Source of the DNA: Rhodococcus oxybenzonivorans
GTDB lineage: Bacteria; Actinomycetota; Actinomycetes; Mycobacteriales; Mycobacteriaceae
NCBI RefSeq assembly: GCF_003130705.1
Contig: NZ_CP021354.1
Span: forward strand, 6,076,001 to 6,140,000
Reading direction: 5' to 3'
DNA: 64,000 nt
Shown: positions 1 to 8,127 of the stretch, one piece after another
Numbering within the stretch: position 1 is the first letter of the stretch
How the letters are laid out: each line of letters opens with the position of its first letter
Program-made: the position numbers and the translations under genes
The notes under the pieces: model-generated
The model's database searches: none
Seen by the model: only the letters and a program-made list of their open reading frames with translations
What the model was told of the DNA's origin: nothing

Positions 1-132
1 GAAACCGCCTCGAAGCAATACGGCATCGACGTGCGCACCATCCTCCTCGAAGTCGGCAAACGCGGACTCGTCGGCGGACAGGAAGACATGATCACCGACA
101 TCGCCCTCGACTTGACGGCTCAGGGACGATGA
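1..132 (+). CDS. 4-hydroxy-2-oxovalerate aldolase, C-terminal fragment
   Basis: The first 43 codons are open from base 1 and end in TGA. The peptide contains [20 protein letters not shown] and then GQEDMI, which is the usual C-terminus of the BphI/DmpG/HsaF class of DRE-TIM aldolases. These enzymes split 4-hydroxy-2-oxoacids to pyruvate and an aldehyde that is channelled to a partner dehydrogenase, at the end of meta-cleavage pathways. The start and catalytic barrel lie outside the window. The pathway served cannot be told from the tail alone. Confidence 0.8.
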   Translation, partial: ETASKQYGIDVRTILLEVGKRGLVGGQEDMITDIALDLTAQGR

Positions 133-172
133 CCGTCCTCCACCCCCCTTGCCAGAGGCGACGCGACTTGAT

Positions 173-187
173 TATGGTCAGTCCATT
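173..187. promoter_or_regulatory. Predicted GntR-type operator upstream of the LLM oxidoreductase gene
   Basis: The core GGTCAGTCC sits in the AT-rich context ATTATGGTCAGTCCATT, about 22 bases before the GTG start. It matches the repeated core found in front of many units of this window (see the regulon finding). It probably lets the FadR-type GntR protein encoded at 24160-24933 control this operon; that link is inferred. Confidence 0.6.
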
Positions 188-206
188 CGCATGAGAGGAG
201 ATCAGC

Positions 207-1127
207 GTGTCGATCAGAGTGGGGTTGTCGGTCACTGATGCACTTCTCGTCCCGAAACCCGTAGATCGGAGGCTTCTTCTCGACTCCGCGGCCGAAGCCG
301 GGCTCGACCACATCACCGTCGGTGACCACATCAGCTTCCACGGCGGTACCGGGTTCGACGGCATGGTGTCGGCCACGACCGTCCTGTCCAGCCACGACAC
401 TCTTTCGGTGATCATCGGTGTCTACCTGCTCGGCCTGCGGCACCCGATGCTCGCCGCCCGCCAGATCGCGACGCTCTCGCAGATCGCGCCCGGACGGTTG
501 GTCGTCGGTGCCGGCGTCGGCGGTGAGGACCGATCCGAGATTTCGAACAGCGGGGTCGACCCCAGCACCCGCGGCCGTCGGCTCGACGAGACCCTCGAGG
601 TTCTGCGTGCTGTCCTCACCGGTGAGGAGGTCACCCATCACGGTGAGTTCTTTACCCTCGACCAGGCACGAATCTTACCGGCGCCGCGGCCCGCCGTTCC
701 GATCCTCATTGGCGGCCGAGGTGAATCCGCCATTCGCCGCACCGCCCGCTACGGCGACGGCTGGCTCGGAATCTTCTGCACACCGAGGCGGTTCTCCGAG
801 ACACGTACCGCGATCCTCGACGCCGCCGCGCGGGAGAACCGCGCTCCCGACTCGTTCGGCGTGAACGTCTGGTGTGGACTCGACACCGACGCCGATGTTG
901 CGGATCGTCTGGTGGGCGAGAAGATGCAGGCGTTGTATCAGTTGCCGCGCGACAAGTTCCGTCACCTGGCACCCTCCGGAACACCCGAGCAAGTGGCCGA
1001 GTGGCTGAACTCGTTCGTCGAGGCCGGTGCCGACAACATCACCCTGGTCCCGGCAGCCACCTCGATGGAAGCGGCGATCGAGCACACGGCCGCGGTCCGT
1101 GCACTACTGCTCGGCCATCACAGCTGA
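207..1127 (+). CDS. LLM-class (luciferase-like) flavin/F420 oxidoreductase
   Basis: A 306-residue TIM-barrel protein of the luciferase-like monooxygenase family, which uses FMN or F420. Visible family marks are GVYLLGLRHPMLAARQIATL near residue 75, then RLVVGAGVGG, and ILIGGRGESAIRRTARYGDG near residue 170. Length is normal for F420-dependent members. The GTG start is supported by a GAGAGGAG ribosome site seven bases upstream. It is the first gene of an operon with a PucR regulator and an SDR, under a predicted GntR operator. It may hydroxylate or reduce a pathway intermediate; the substrate cannot be read from sequence. Confidence 0.85.
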   Translation: MSIRVGLSVTDALLVPKPVDRRLLLDSAAEAGLDHITVGDHISFHGGTGFDGMVSATTVLSSHDTLSVIIGVYLLGLRHPMLAARQIATLSQIAPGRLVVGAGVGGEDRSEISNSGVDPSTRGRRLDETLEVLRAVLTGEEVTHHGEFFTLDQARILPAPRPAVPILIGGRGESAIRRTARYGDGWLGIFCTPRRFSETRTAILDAAARENRAPDSFGVNVWCGLDTDADVADRLVGEKMQALYQLPRDKFRHLAPSGTPEQVAEWLNSFVEAGADNITLVPAATSMEAAIEHTAAVRALLLGHHS

Positions 1128-1149
1128 CCGGGCAGAATTGAGGACGCCG

Positions 1150-2472
1150 ATGTCCACCCCCGATGAGCGAAACGGCCGTAAACATCTACCGCTCAGTGTT
1201 TTCGATGAGCTTCTCGACGACGCCGCGGTCGCGGTCGACTGCCTTTCGGCGATCGTCCGAGTCTGTTCGGACGCCACTGGCAAAGCGGTAACCCTTTTCG
1301 ACCGGCAGGGGCACATCGTCGCGTCCACGTGGCCGGAGGGCAGCGGGCAGACCGTCTTTCCCTCACTACGCGACATCCTGCGGGAACACACCGCCACCCC
1401 GGCCAGTGCCGACCCCGTGCTGTTGCGTGCGGAACTCGGCACCGGGTTGTCGCGGCGGAAGATCCTCAGCGCGATCGTCGAACGTGCCGAACACCTCGGA
1501 TGGTTGGTCGTCGACGAACAGCCCACGCCGTTTCATGCCACGGACGACTACGTCACCCTGCGCTGCGCCCGCCGCATCGGAGCGCAGCTCCTGACCCAGC
1601 GCCGCATTACGCGAGTCGCCTGGAACGCAAAATCGAACCTCGCCCGGCAACTCGTCCGGGGCTCCGGCGCCTGGAAAGATCTCGCGGCCGGCGCCGAATA
1701 CCTCGGCGTCAACGTCCACGCCCGCCGCTCCCTGGCCTACATCCGCAAATCCGATCGAACACCGCCAGATTTCGACCGGTCCGTCGCCGAGTACACCGAG
1801 CGCGCACTCGACCTGGAGGTGCTCTCGACTCGCGGATCGGAAGGAATTCTCCTGCTTATCGGGGCGCCCCCATATGTCGCGTCCCCTAGTCTCGTCGGGC
1901 TCATCACGTCGACCCGCGAGAGGGCGGCCACCGAATTGAGCCCGGCAGGGGGGCTGACCGCTGGGGTGTCGTCCGTATACGAACCCGACGCGTTGGTCCG
2001 CGCATACCGGGAGGCGCGCGAGGTAGTGCGCTGCATCGACCGTTTCACCGACGGAACCGGCCACCGGGTACTGGCCGTCGACGATCTGGGACCCGCTCGA
2101 CTTTTCCTGGCGAACGGTGAAGTGTCGGCGATCCGGCATTTCATCGACGACATGCTCGGTCCCCTCTTGGGTGATGATGCGGCCTCAACTGAATTGATTC
2201 GCACACTTGCCGTCTGGTTCGAGGAAAATCGCAGCGTGCGCCGCACGGCTACCCGCTTGAAGGTGCACGAGAACACGGTCCGCCTCCGGTTGTCGCGAGT
2301 GCATGCCCTCACCGGCCTCGACGTCACCAGCGATGCGACCCATCAATTGAGCATCTACACAGCACTACTCGTCCTACGACTACGCGATCATCCGTCGCTA
2401 CACAGGGAAAGTCGTCGCGTCGAAACGAAGGAAGACGCGGTGCCACTTCCCGTCGAACGGAGATCCGCATGA
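1150..2472 (+). CDS. PucR/CdaR-family transcriptional regulator (paralogue of the 54.5 kb regulator)
   Basis: A 440-residue cytoplasmic regulator. The C-terminus carries the PucR helix-turn-helix, with KVHENTVRLRLSRVHALTGL near residue 376; the N-terminal half is a GAF-like sensory region. An upstream in-frame extension exists, but the ATG at 1150 follows GAGGAC with good spacing and lies 22 bases after the LLM gene. The protein is clearly paralogous to the regulator encoded at 54547-56385 (shared SAIVRVC, RRIGAQ and RVAWNAKS blocks) but lacks that protein's extra N-terminal domain. The next gene starts inside its stop codon (ATGA). It probably senses an acid or acyl-CoA of the pathway, which is inference. 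Confidence 0.85.
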   Translation: MSTPDERNGRKHLPLSVFDELLDDAAVAVDCLSAIVRVCSDATGKAVTLFDRQGHIVASTWPEGSGQTVFPSLRDILREHTATPASADPVLLRAELGTGLSRRKILSAIVERAEHLGWLVVDEQPTPFHATDDYVTLRCARRIGAQLLTQRRITRVAWNAKSNLARQLVRGSGAWKDLAAGAEYLGVNVHARRSLAYIRKSDRTPPDFDRSVAEYTERALDLEVLSTRGSEGILLLIGAPPYVASPSLVGLITSTRERAATELSPAGGLTAGVSSVYEPDALVRAYREAREVVRCIDRFTDGTGHRVLAVDDLGPARLFLANGEVSAIRHFIDDMLGPLLGDDAASTELIRTLAVWFEENRSVRRTATRLKVHENTVRLRLSRVHALTGLDVTSDATHQLSIYTALLVLRLRDHPSLHRESRRVETKEDAVPLPVERRSA

Positions 2473-3179
2473 CCGACCCGAAACGCCGCAAAGCACTGGT
2501 GACCGGTGCGGCACGTGAAGGTGGAATCGGCAAAGCCATCGTCGCCCGGCTCGAGGCCGACGGGATGGAAGTGGTCACGCTCGACCGTGCACCCGGGTGC
2601 ACGTACCAGGCCGACATGTCCACCGACGAACTACCGCCCCTCGACGACATCGACATCTACGTGGCCAATGCGGGTCTGACGACGATGTTCGGGGCCGCAC
2701 ACAGTATGTCGATCGACAAGTGGCGGAAGGATCTCGACGTCAACCTCACGGGGACCTTCCGAGTGCTCCAGCAATGCCTACCGGGAATGCGTGAACGTCG
2801 GTACGGCCGCATCGTCGTCATCTCCAGTACCGCAGGCACGCAGGGCATGCCGGCTCAGGTGTCGTACAGCACCGCCAAGGCAGGGTTGCTTGGTCTGGTC
2901 AAAACGGTTGCGGCCGAGAACGTCGCCCTGGGCATCACCGCCAACGCCGTCCTGCCCGGAATGACCGCCAGTTCCGGGATCCTGTCCATGCCGCAAGACA
3001 TCCAGGATGCCTGGCTCGCGTCGATGCCCAACGGATTCGTCGACCCAGCCGACATCGCCGACGCCGTCGCGTTTTTCGCCTCCCCCACCGCCCGCAGCGT
3101 CACCGGCCAGTTCCTCACCGTCGATGCAGGTGACGGTCTCAACACCCGCACGGTTACCTCCTCGGTGGCGCAGCACTGA
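2469..3179 (+). CDS. Short-chain dehydrogenase/reductase
   Basis: A 236-residue SDR with a slightly degenerate nucleotide motif (VTGAAREGGIGKA, residues 11-23), the NAG motif (VANAGLTTM) and an intact catalytic set: Ser in VISSTAG and YSTAKAG with Tyr and Lys. The C-terminus GQFLTVDAGDGL is typical of FabG-like 3-oxoacyl reductases and 3-hydroxyacyl-CoA dehydrogenases. It is translationally coupled to the PucR gene by a 4-base overlap, so it belongs to the LLM-PucR-SDR operon. A hydroxyacyl-CoA or cyclic alcohol is a plausible substrate, not shown. Confidence 0.85.
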   Translation: MTDPKRRKALVTGAAREGGIGKAIVARLEADGMEVVTLDRAPGCTYQADMSTDELPPLDDIDIYVANAGLTTMFGAAHSMSIDKWRKDLDVNLTGTFRVLQQCLPGMRERRYGRIVVISSTAGTQGMPAQVSYSTAKAGLLGLVKTVAAENVALGITANAVLPGMTASSGILSMPQDIQDAWLASMPNGFVDPADIADAVAFFASPTARSVTGQFLTVDAGDGLNTRTVTSSVAQH

Positions 3180-3366
3180 CAGTCCCAGCGAGCGCACTGG
3201 AGAAATCAACAGTGCCGTGCACCGTGCCCCTCGCCGTGCGTCCAGACGCTCTCTACCGTCCGACACATCGGATCCCGACTAGGAGGACGCTTCATGGACT
3301 TGACCTTCAGTTGCGCTATATCGCGAGCACGGTGTCCGACTCCCACTACCGACGTACGTAACCCTT

Positions 3367-3381
3367 TTTGGACTGTCCTTT
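3367..3381. promoter_or_regulatory. Predicted GntR-type operator, first of a tandem pair
   Basis: The core GGACTGTCC is a perfect odd palindrome in the context TTTTTGGACTGTCCTTTACT. The reverse complement of the site at 22946-22965 differs from this 20-mer at only two positions, strong internal evidence for a real shared regulator site. Confidence 0.7.
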
Positions 3382-3383
3382 AC

Positions 3384-3398
3384 TTTGGACTGTCCATA
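3384..3398. promoter_or_regulatory. Predicted GntR-type operator, second of a tandem pair
   Basis: A second TTTGGACTGTCC followed by ATATGG. It lies 17 bases from the first copy, so two dimers could bind on nearly the same DNA face. Confidence 0.7.
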
Positions 3399-3488
3399 TG
3401 GTGTTATCTGTGACGGATACCACTCCCCGTGGATCCCCTGCGCGGCATCGCCGCCCCCAACTACCGATATCAATAGACAGGAGCTTCC

Positions 3489-4781
3489 ATGAGCGCAGTC
3501 GGCACGACTGGGTTGCAGGCGCCCACGCGGCATCTGAACCGCTGGTGGTATGTAGTGACGGGCTTTCTGACTCTGTTGTTCGGCACGACCGCGGTGAATG
3601 TCTTGTTCAACATCCTCGGCAAGCCGATGACCGAGGAATTCGGCTGGGAACGAAGCGTCATCAGCAACGGTCTGTCCATCGAAACGGTGTTCGTGGGTAT
3701 CAGCATCGTCATCTTGGGCTTCCTCGTCGACCGGTACGGTCCCAAGATCCCGTCGGTTCCGATGTCGCTGGCATTCGGAATCGGTTTGATGCTGATGTCC
3801 GTCCTGCCGAACAACCAGCTCGTGTTCTACCTGCTCTGCGTGGTGATCGGCGCCGGCGCTGGCGCCGTGAATCCGGTGGCACACTCGACCGTGGTGAGCG
3901 CGTGGTTCCAGGACCGTCGCGGTATGGCGCTGGGCATTCTCATGGCCGGCCTCGGCTCGTGCGGGGTGCTCATGCCGTATCTGGCCAACTGGGTGCTCGG
4001 GTTCGGCGGCTGGCGTATGGCGTTCCTGGTCATCGGCGCCCTCTGCACGGTGATCCCGGCCTCGGTCTACGCTTTCGTCACCCGGATGCCAGCCGAACAC
4101 GAAGCCGAGCGTAAAGCGGCGCGTTCAGAGGGGCGGATGGCCGGAGAATCGCTACTCACCGTGGCGAGGAAGTACCGGCAATTCTGGCTGCTGTCCGTCG
4201 CGATCTTCCTCGTCTCCTCCGCAACATTCGGCCTGATGTCCCAGATCGTGCCCATGACCACCGACAAGGGCATCAGCCAGGGGACTGCGGTCTCCATTCT
4301 GTCCGTTCTGAGCCTGGCGTCGATCGCTGCACGACTGTTGGTGGGCTACCTGCTCGACCGGTTCTACGCCCCTGCCATCGGCTCGATCATCTTCGCGCTG
4401 TGCGGGGTCGGGGTCTTCTTCATGATCACGTCGTCGCAGACCGGCCTGCTGTTCGTCGGCGCGGCTCTGATCGGCCTGGGCCTGGGTTCCGAGGGTGATC
4501 TCGCCGCCTACATGGTGAGCCGATACTTCCCCAAGCACTCCTACGGCCGCGTGCTGGGATTCATCTACTTGCTCTACGCGCAGGGTTCGGCGGTCGGCAT
4601 CTTCCTGCTCGGACAGGTGTACAGCGCCACCGGTTCCTACAGTGCCGGCGCGCTGCCGATCATCGTGCTGGTCGGAATCGCCATCGCCTGCCTGCTGATG
4701 ATGGGTTCGTACCGCTTCACCCTGGACCATCGCGAGATCGGCGCCGACAATGTCACCGTCGAAGAAAAGGAGCACGTATGA
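3489..4781 (+). CDS. MFS transporter, monocarboxylate/oxalate-formate antiporter-like
   Basis: A 430-residue membrane protein with about 12 hydrophobic helices and a central loop near residues 200-220 (AEHEAERKAARSEG). The loop GFLVDRYGPK after helix 2 is the classic MFS motif A (GxxxDRxG). Overall shape (RWWYVVTGFL start, SAWFQDRRGMALG) fits the oxalate/formate and MCT-type branch that moves organic acids. The next gene overlaps its stop by four bases, and tandem GntR-type operators precede it. It probably imports the acid or alcohol growth substrate of this region; the substrate is inferred only. Confidence 0.88.
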   Translation: MSAVGTTGLQAPTRHLNRWWYVVTGFLTLLFGTTAVNVLFNILGKPMTEEFGWERSVISNGLSIETVFVGISIVILGFLVDRYGPKIPSVPMSLAFGIGLMLMSVLPNNQLVFYLLCVVIGAGAGAVNPVAHSTVVSAWFQDRRGMALGILMAGLGSCGVLMPYLANWVLGFGGWRMAFLVIGALCTVIPASVYAFVTRMPAEHEAERKAARSEGRMAGESLLTVARKYRQFWLLSVAIFLVSSATFGLMSQIVPMTTDKGISQGTAVSILSVLSLASIAARLLVGYLLDRFYAPAIGSIIFALCGVGVFFMITSSQTGLLFVGAALIGLGLGSEGDLAAYMVSRYFPKHSYGRVLGFIYLLYAQGSAVGIFLLGQVYSATGSYSAGALPIIVLVGIAIACLLMMGSYRFTLDHREIGADNVTVEEKEHV

Positions 4782-5794
4782 CCGACGGATTTCACGACGC
4801 CTTGGTGACTCGCGCCACCGAGGACATGCCGGAGAAATTCTTCGACCGGTTCATGTTCAACCTCCACCCGGACGGAGATACCGCGCCGTCCGTGATCCTC
4901 GGCGCCGGGGTCTACCCACCCCGCAACGTCGTGGACGGTTTCGTCGTCCTCACCACCGGGACCGAGCAGCGCAATCTCCGCTACTCCACCGAACACTCCG
5001 AGACCGACGGCGCCTCCGTCGGACCACTGAGATGGGACACGGTCGACGACAATCGCACCTGGCGAATCCAACTCGGCGAGAACAAGACCGGACTTGAACT
5101 CGATGTGCTGTGGCAGGCTCGCGCACCGTATTGGCTCGGGTCGGTGGACGTGGAGAACACCGACGGGAACGTCACCTCCTTCGATCACCTGTTCCAGCCC
5201 GGTCGCTACGAGGGCACGCTCACGCTGGACGGAACCACCACCGACGTCGGGGGCTGGTACGGACTGCGGGACCGGTCTCGCGGGGTACGCACGATGTCCG
5301 GGGGCCAGGGTCTACATATCTGGTACCAGGCCCAGTTCCCGGACCGCACGTTCGGATTCTTGCTGGTCGAGGACCGCCAAGGCGGACGAATCCTATTGGA
5401 GGGCGCCGTCATGCACGACGACGGACGACTCGACGACATCACCGACGTCCGGCACGACCTGGTGTTCACCGCGGGCAACGACCTCGCCAGTGGCACGGTG
5501 GAGGTCGCGACTGCCGGCGGCGCAACCTACCGCATCGATTCGGACGCCTCGGCCGGCGGCGGCTACATGGCGGGCGGCGGCTACGGTGGCCATCACGGCA
5601 AGGTTCGTGGTCGCGACCACGAAGAGTTCGACGTCTACCCCCTCGATGGAACCGTGGGCCCGAAGACTCTCGACTCCGCCCTCACCGACCGTTGCTGCAC
5701 GTTCGGGTGGAACGGGGAAACCGGCTACGGAATCTTCGAGTTCGCCCTGTCGCGATCGTCGTCGTACACCTACCACCTCACGCTGAGGCGCTGA
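4778..5794 (+). CDS. Lipocalin-like (CrtC/DUF7065-type) protein of unknown function
   Basis: A 338-residue soluble, beta-rich protein. It has LGSVDVENTDG and then GRYEGTLTLDG followed by GLRDRSRGVR, which parallels the DRSWGPR block of two other proteins in this window (40539-41543 and 50452-51441). Those blocks recall carotenoid 1,2-hydratase/tocopherol-cyclase-like lipocalin folds. There is no signal peptide. A glycine-rich turn (GGGYMAGGGYGG) lies near residue 260. It is coupled to the MFS gene by a 4-base overlap. A role as hydratase, dehydratase or binding protein for a hydrophobic substrate is possible. Function is unknown; the family link is from motif reading. Confidence 0.65.
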   Translation: MTDGFHDALVTRATEDMPEKFFDRFMFNLHPDGDTAPSVILGAGVYPPRNVVDGFVVLTTGTEQRNLRYSTEHSETDGASVGPLRWDTVDDNRTWRIQLGENKTGLELDVLWQARAPYWLGSVDVENTDGNVTSFDHLFQPGRYEGTLTLDGTTTDVGGWYGLRDRSRGVRTMSGGQGLHIWYQAQFPDRTFGFLLVEDRQGGRILLEGAVMHDDGRLDDITDVRHDLVFTAGNDLASGTVEVATAGGATYRIDSDASAGGGYMAGGGYGGHHGKVRGRDHEEFDVYPLDGTVGPKTLDSALTDRCCTFGWNGETGYGIFEFALSRSSSYTYHLTLRR

Positions 5795-5805
5795 CCTCAC
5801 TCCGG

Positions 5806-5843
5806 CCACTGCCCCTGCATCGACCGAAAGGTGCAGGGGCAGT
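5806..5843. terminator. Hairpin terminator between convergent genes
   Basis: A perfect 13-bp stem (CACTGCCCCTGCA with its complement) closes a 12-base loop. It lies between the stops of the lipocalin-like gene and the convergent TetR gene and can serve both. Confidence 0.75.
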
Positions 5844-5862
5844 GCTACTCGGGAGCAGAGCG

Positions 5863-6414
5863 CTATTGACGGAAGGCGTCCAGGCCCTCGGTCGCCATTC
5901 GCACCATGTGGTCGGCGAGCCCGGCCGTACGGGTCACCTTGGCGGGCCAGTACGCGATCGAGAAGATCATGCCCAAGCACGACTGGGTGGCCACGGAGAC
6001 CTCGGCCGGTGACGCGGCGGGGATCGCCCGCGCGACCGCAGTCTCCCAGCCCTGGACGTACTGCTTGCGCCGTCGGTTGATCGCCTTTCGCCACGGATCG
6101 ACCAGCGACCGGTCCTCGCGCTGGCTGACGTTGACGAGGTGGCGGTGCCTCGCCGCGAAGAGCGCATGATGACGGATCATCCGTTGAAGATCGAGGTCCG
6201 CGTCGTCGAGTACCGGCTCGGTGGCGCCGATCAGCTCGTCCATCGCCTCGCCGAACAGAGTAGCCAAGATCTCGTCCTTGCCGGAGAAATGGCGGTAGAT
6301 TGCGGGGCCACTCAGGCCGGCCCGAGACCCCAATTCGTCGACACTTGTGCCGTGAAATCCCTTCTCGTAAAACAGCTCTGCAGCGGTGTCGAGAATCTTA
6401 CGGTTACGGTCCAC
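5863..6414 (-). CDS. TetR-family transcriptional regulator
   Basis: A 183-residue regulator with an N-terminal TetR helix-turn-helix: AAELFYEKGFHGTSVDELGS, then the recognition helix GLSGPAIYRHFSGKDEIL (residues 11-51). The rest is a ligand-binding domain of normal length. The start is GTG with a weak ribosome site. It is divergent from a thioesterase gene, and the 46-base gap contains the palindrome AACGATCGTT. The same palindrome, or a one-base variant, precedes the BadI-like and MenB-like genes, so it is the best candidate repressor of those units. The ligand is probably an acyl-CoA, by family analogy. Confidence 0.88.
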   Translation of the reverse strand: MDRNRKILDTAAELFYEKGFHGTSVDELGSRAGLSGPAIYRHFSGKDEILATLFGEAMDELIGATEPVLDDADLDLQRMIRHHALFAARHRHLVNVSQREDRSLVDPWRKAINRRRKQYVQGWETAVARAIPAASPAEVSVATQSCLGMIFSIAYWPAKVTRTAGLADHMVRMATEGLDAFRQ

Positions 6415-6439
6415 CGAGCCATTCTAGCACCGGACTGTG

Positions 6440-6449
6440 AACGATCGTT
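6440..6449. promoter_or_regulatory. Predicted TetR operator (site 1)
   Basis: AACGATCGTT is a perfect 10-bp palindrome between the divergent TetR and thioesterase genes. It overlaps an alternative GTG start of the thioesterase, which argues for the later ATG. Related sites lie at 7147 and 16726. Confidence 0.6.
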
Positions 6450-6460
6450 ATGATGTGTCG

Positions 6461-6976
6461 ATGACGTCACCAGCAGAAATCCCCTCGTACGTTCAGGTGC
6501 TAGCACTGCCCCGCGAGTGTGGGCCGTTGCCGATCCCGTCCGCCTACGAGGACGAGAACGGCCACATGAACATTCGCCACTATTTCGATCTCGAGGCGCA
6601 GGCAATCACGGTCGTGTTCGACAGAATGGGCATCACCGACGACTATCGCGCCACGTGCGACCAGGGTTTCTTCACCGCCGAGCACCACATCCGGTACTAC
6701 GCGGAGGTGCACGTCGGCGACCAGGTGTCGGTCCACGCGCGCATCGTCGAACGTTCCGACAAGATCGTCCACGCCATGGCGTTCCTCGTCGACGACACCA
6801 CCGAACGCCTCGCGAGCACACTCGAGGTCACCGCGACCCACGTCGACCTCACCACCCGCCGGGTCGTGCCCTTCGCCGACGACGTCGCGGCCGCGGTCGA
6901 CCGGGAACTCAGCCGCACCGACGTCGGCTGGCCCGCCCCCGTGTGCGGTGCGATGGGCATCCGAACCCGGGCCTGA
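6461..6976 (+). CDS. Acyl-CoA thioesterase, 4HBT/hotdog fold
   Basis: A 171-residue single hotdog domain. The helix start YEDENGHMNIRHYFDL (about residues 28-43) corresponds to the D-x-x-GHVNN-x-x-Y active-site region of 4-hydroxybenzoyl-CoA-type thioesterases. EHHIRYYAEVHVGD is the following strand pair. The ATG at 6461 was chosen over the GTG at 6437 because a predicted operator overlaps the latter. It probably hydrolyses an acyl-CoA to free CoA or to prevent dead-end accumulation. It is divergent from, and likely controlled by, the TetR regulator. Confidence 0.8.
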   Translation: MTSPAEIPSYVQVLALPRECGPLPIPSAYEDENGHMNIRHYFDLEAQAITVVFDRMGITDDYRATCDQGFFTAEHHIRYYAEVHVGDQVSVHARIVERSDKIVHAMAFLVDDTTERLASTLEVTATHVDLTTRRVVPFADDVAAAVDRELSRTDVGWPAPVCGAMGIRTRA

Positions 6977-7146
6977 CCCCTATTCCCTACGCAGCTCCCT
7001 TTCACAGAGTCGCGGGCAGACACGCACCTTCTCGGTTCAGCACCGATCCGGCCGTGGACCATTCACATCCGGCCGCATGGCCTCTCTTGCAAGAGAGATC
7101 CGACGTATCGCCGCAGGTAAAGAGCTTTTTCGCCACCACTCTTGAA

Positions 7147-7156
7147 AACGCTCGTT
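7147..7156. promoter_or_regulatory. Predicted TetR operator (site 2)
   Basis: AACGCTCGTT followed by ATC differs by one base from the perfect palindrome at 6440. It lies about 90 bases before the BadI-like gene, just upstream of a GntR-type site, so that gene may answer to both regulators. Confidence 0.5.
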
Positions 7157-7175
7157 ATCAGCGCTACATTCGTCA

Positions 7176-7190
7176 TAAGGTAAGACCAAA
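7176..7190. promoter_or_regulatory. Predicted GntR-type operator upstream of the BadI-like gene
   Basis: ATAAGGTAAGACCAAA carries the core GGTAAGACC, one base off the best cores but with the conserved CCAAA flank and AT-rich other side. Confidence 0.5.
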
Positions 7191-7245
7191 GCGACTTCGC
7201 GGACGGACTCCGCTCCGCGTGCAACAAGAAAGGACCAACAGGTCG

Positions 7246-8040
7246 ATGAGTGACTTCACGGATGTGACGTACGAGGTCGAGAACGGACTCGCCTGGATCA
7301 CGATCAACCGGCCCGATCGGTACAACGCGTTCCGCGCGCGCACCGTCGACGAGTTGGTGAAGTCGTTCAAGAAGGCGTGGGGCAGTTCCGAGGTCGGGGC
7401 GATCGCGCTGACCGGAGCCGGCGAGAAGGCGTTCTGCTCGGGTGGCGACCAGAAGCAGCGTATGGAGACCGGTGACTACGGCCCGTCCGACAGCGGACTG
7501 TTCGAGGTCGAGGCGCTGCACCGGGTGATCCGGGACGTCCCCAAACCCGTCATCGCCGCGGTCAACGGTGTCGCGGTCGGCGGCGGCCATGTGCTGCACC
7601 TGCTGTGCGACTTGTCCATCGCCGCGGACCACGCCATCTTCGGGCAGAACGGTCCGCGTGTGGGATCGTTCGACGCCGGACTCGGCACCGGATACCTGGC
7701 CCGAGCGATCGGAGAGAAGCGTGCGCGGGAGATTTGGTTCCTCTGCCGCCGCTACAGCGCCGAGCAGGCCCTCGACTGGGGTCTGGTCAACAAGGTGGTG
7801 CCCGGTGACCAGCTGCGGGCAGAGGTCCGCGCCTGGGCCGACGAGATCCTGCAGCTCTCGCCGACGGCGCTGAAGGTGCTCAAGCAGTCCCTCAACGCCG
7901 ACACCGAGCACTTCATCGCGCAGGGCAACATGGCCTACTCGACGCTCAAGCTGTTCGGTGAGTCCGCCGAGGCCATCGAGGGCATCAGCGCGTTCAACGA
8001 AAAGCGCAAGCCCGACTTCTCCAAGTTCCGCGGCGCCTGA
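7246..8040 (+). CDS. badI: 2-ketocyclohexanecarboxyl-CoA hydrolase-like ring-cleaving crotonase (BadI type)
   Basis: A 264-residue crotonase. The N-terminus (YEVENGLAWITINRPDRYNA, residues 9-28) and FCSGGDQ (63-69), GGGH oxyanion loop (112-115) and GPRVGSFDAGLG (136-147) are the pattern of BadI and MenB, not of ordinary enoyl-CoA hydratases. BadI of Rhodopseudomonas palustris adds water across the ring C-C bond of 2-ketocyclohexanecarboxyl-CoA to give pimeloyl-CoA; the Asp of GSFD matches the BadI/MenB conserved Asp. Start ATG follows AGAAAGGA. A strong terminator follows the gene. MenB (naphthoyl-CoA synthase) activity is the alternative, but the close N-terminal match favours BadI. The ring substrate is probably substituted (see findings). 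Confidence 0.75.
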   Translation: MSDFTDVTYEVENGLAWITINRPDRYNAFRARTVDELVKSFKKAWGSSEVGAIALTGAGEKAFCSGGDQKQRMETGDYGPSDSGLFEVEALHRVIRDVPKPVIAAVNGVAVGGGHVLHLLCDLSIAADHAIFGQNGPRVGSFDAGLGTGYLARAIGEKRAREIWFLCRRYSAEQALDWGLVNKVVPGDQLRAEVRAWADEILQLSPTALKVLKQSLNADTEHFIAQGNMAYSTLKLFGESAEAIEGISAFNEKRKPDFSKFRGA

Positions 8041-8049
8041 CCCTGACTT

Positions 8050-8085
8050 CCGGACGGCGGGGCTGTCTTCCGCCCCGCCGTCCGG
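8050..8085 (+). terminator. Hairpin terminator after the BadI-like gene
   Basis: A 14-bp perfect stem (CCGGACGGCGGGGC) with an 8-base loop starts 10 bases after the stop codon. Confidence 0.75.
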
Positions 8086-8127
8086 CAACTCATTCCCCAG
8101 GACTCGTCACAGAGAGCAGTCGCCCAC

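Larger units (their letters stand above)
3180..3488. other. 309-bp intergenic region with tandem GntR-type operators
   Basis: No credible gene is present. The stretch separates two co-directional operons and holds two copies of TTTGGACTGTCC 17 bases apart, centred about 110 bases before the MFS start. It is probably the promoter of the MFS/lipocalin-like operon. Confidence 0.6.

Noticed and set aside
3365..3401. Tandem repeat considered as a CRISPR or mobile-element repeat
   Set aside because: Only two short copies, whose core recurs singly before many genes, so an operator explains it better.
6517..7245. Long in-frame N-terminal extension of the BadI-like gene
   Set aside because: It overlaps the thioesterase gene, has arginine/histidine-rich shadow composition, and the ATG at 7246 has a ribosome site and matches family N-termini.
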